A stretch of DNA of 7,852 bases, taken from NCBI GenBank assembly GCA_024743015.1, contig JANSXJ010000159.1, forward strand, positions 1-7,852. Direction: 5' to 3'. The stretch comes from Hyphomonas sp. (lineage in GTDB: Bacteria > Pseudomonadota > Alphaproteobacteria > Caulobacterales > Hyphomonadaceae). Below, piece after piece: positions 6,766-7,852 of this stretch. Each line of letters begins with the position of its first letter. The first letter of the stretch is position 1. The notes below the pieces were generated by a model. The model worked only from the letters and a program-made list of their open reading frames with translations, was not told where the DNA came from and searched no databases. Made by a program: the position numbers and the translations under genes.

Positions 6766-7852
6766 TCACTCCGCAGAGGATTCAGCCAATTGCGACGCTA
6801 TCCAGGCCTCGACACGCTCTTCAAGGGCATCCAGCGGCATCGCACCAGCGCCGAGGACGACGTCGTGATAGGCGCGAATGTTAAATTGCTCACCGAGGGC
6901 GGATTTGGCTTTCGCACGCAGTTCGAGGATTTTCAGTTCGCCGACTTTGTAAGCTGTGGCTTGCCCTGGCCATCCGATATAGCGGGTGACTTCGGTCTGA
7001 ATATTGAGGGGAGCGAGCGCGGTATTGTCATTAAAGCAGGCCTCTGCCTCTTCCCGGCTCCAGCCATAGTGATGCAGGCCGGTATCGGCGACGAGCCGGC
7101 AGGCGCGCCACATTTCATATGACAGTTGGCCGAACCGTTCATAAGGCGTGCGATAGAACCCGGCCTCTCCGGCGAGTTTCTCCGCATAGAGGCCCCAACC
7201 TTCACCAAATGCGGTCGCATAATAAGACTTGCGAAACTCCGGCACGTCTTCGAGTTCCTGCGCCAGGGCGATCTGCAAATGGTGTCCGGGGACAGCTTCG
7301 TGAGCAGACAAAGCAGGCAGCTCGTAAAGCGGGCGTTGATCGAGCGCGTATGTGTTGACCAGATAAGTCCCGGCAATGCCTTTCTCGGCATCGCCGCCGG
7401 AATAGCGCCCGGTCGTATATCCCGGAGCAATCGCGGCGGGGACGGCTTCTACACCATAAGGCAGGCGCGGAAGCGTCCCGAAATAGCGCGGCAGGATCGC
7501 GTCCAGACGCTTGCTCATTTCGGCGGCTTTTTCCAGCAATTCTTCTGGGGTCTCGGCATAGAATTGCGGGTCAGAGCGGAGAAAGGCGATGAACTCTTCG
7601 AAGCTTCCGTCAAATTCGACCTCGGCGATGATCTCGTCCATCTCGGCGCGGATACGTGCGACTTCAGACTGTCCAAGCAGATGAATGTCTTCAGGCGAGT
7701 ACCCGGCACCTGCGGTGTGGAAGCTGACAGCGACGGCATAAGCCTCCTGACCCCCCTCAAGTGAGGCGAGGCCAGGCTCCGCCCGCGCAGCTGGTGCATA
7801 GTCTTCTTCCATGAATTTCAGGAGGTCTGCATAGGCGTCAATGGCTCGCTGG
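6766..7852 (-). CDS. DUF885 family zincin-like peptidase, C-terminal part (5' end outside window)
   Basis: The frame is open from the right edge to a TGA stop. Codons upstream of the ATG at 7812 continue the family sequence (QRAIDAYADLLKF), so that ATG is internal and about 362 residues of the C-terminal part are present; full members are about 580-610 residues and usually carry a secretion signal. The diagnostic motif HEAVPGHH lies at 7279-7302, a zinc-peptidase-like HExxxGHH arrangement, followed about 25 residues later by GEGWGLYAE, whose Glu is the likely third ligand. Other family blocks include PAAIAPGYTTGRYSGG, TYALDQRPLYELPAL and TEVTRYIGWPGQATAYKVG. DUF885 proteins are related to carboxypeptidase-Taq/M32-like zincins, but the substrate is mostly unknown. 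A periplasmic peptidase role is inferred. The gene lies upstream of the MFS transporter with an 80-bp gap that holds no evident terminator. Confidence 0.93.
   Translation of the reverse strand, partial: QRAIDAYADLLKFMEEDYAPAARAEPGLASLEGGQEAYAVAVSFHTAGAGYSPEDIHLLGQSEVARIRAEMDEIIAEVEFDGSFEEFIAFLRSDPQFYAETPEELLEKAAEMSKRLDAILPRYFGTLPRLPYGVEAVPAAIAPGYTTGRYSGGDAEKGIAGTYLVNTYALDQRPLYELPALSAHEAVPGHHLQIALAQELEDVPEFRKSYYATAFGEGWGLYAEKLAGEAGFYRTPYERFGQLSYEMWRACRLVADTGLHHYGWSREEAEACFNDNTALAPLNIQTEVTRYIGWPGQATAYKVGELKILELRAKAKSALGEQFNIRAYHDVVLGAGAMPLDALEERVEAWIASQLAESSAE

Noticed and set aside
7126..7764. A 212-codon plus-strand frame opposite the DUF885 gene
   Set aside because: It is antisense to the conserved HEAVPGHH-containing gene, and the translation shows no recognisable domain.

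Overview
The window looks like ordinary chromosomal DNA from an alphaproteobacterium, most likely in the Caulobacterales/Hyphomonadaceae-Maricaulales group. This placement is an inference. It rests on the moderately high GC, the long alphaproteobacterial form of phosphomannomutase/phosphoglucomutase (N-terminal FREYDARW motif) and the mix of periplasmic and outer-membrane proteins. I see no tRNA, rRNA, CRISPR, insertion sequence, integrase, phage gene or attachment site.

Layout from left to right: (1) the 3' end of a gamma-glutamyltransferase gene on the + strand, cut by the window edge. (2) Converging on it with a 19-bp gap, a minus-strand gene for a membrane-anchored, proline-rich TonB-like protein that lacks a recognisable TonB C-terminal domain. 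(3) A minus-strand hairpin with a UUCG loop, and then the minus-strand gene for a lipoprotein that joins a cadherin/Ig-like domain to a di-heme cytochrome c peroxidase (MauG/CcpA family). (4) A minus-strand phosphomannomutase/phosphoglucomutase. (5) A 159-bp AT-rich divergent intergenic region. (6) A + strand small outer-membrane beta-barrel protein ending in a clear intrinsic terminator. (7) Converging on that terminator, a minus-strand MFS transporter with a GTG start. (8) Upstream of it on the same strand, the C-terminal two-thirds of a DUF885 zincin-like peptidase that runs off the right edge.

Functionally the genes are a loose set rather than one pathway: peptide and glutathione breakdown (GGT, DUF885), periplasmic redox chemistry (peroxidase), sugar-phosphate supply for polysaccharide, LPS or O-antigen (PMM/PGM), and envelope proteins (beta-barrel, TonB-like, MFS). 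The only plausible co-transcribed pair is DUF885-MFS, 80 bp apart on the same strand. I found no convincing new multi-gene system. The points most worth a second look are the TonB-like protein with an unassigned C-terminal domain, the Ig-peroxidase fusion, the strand-specific UUCG hairpin, and the odd start region of the MFS gene.
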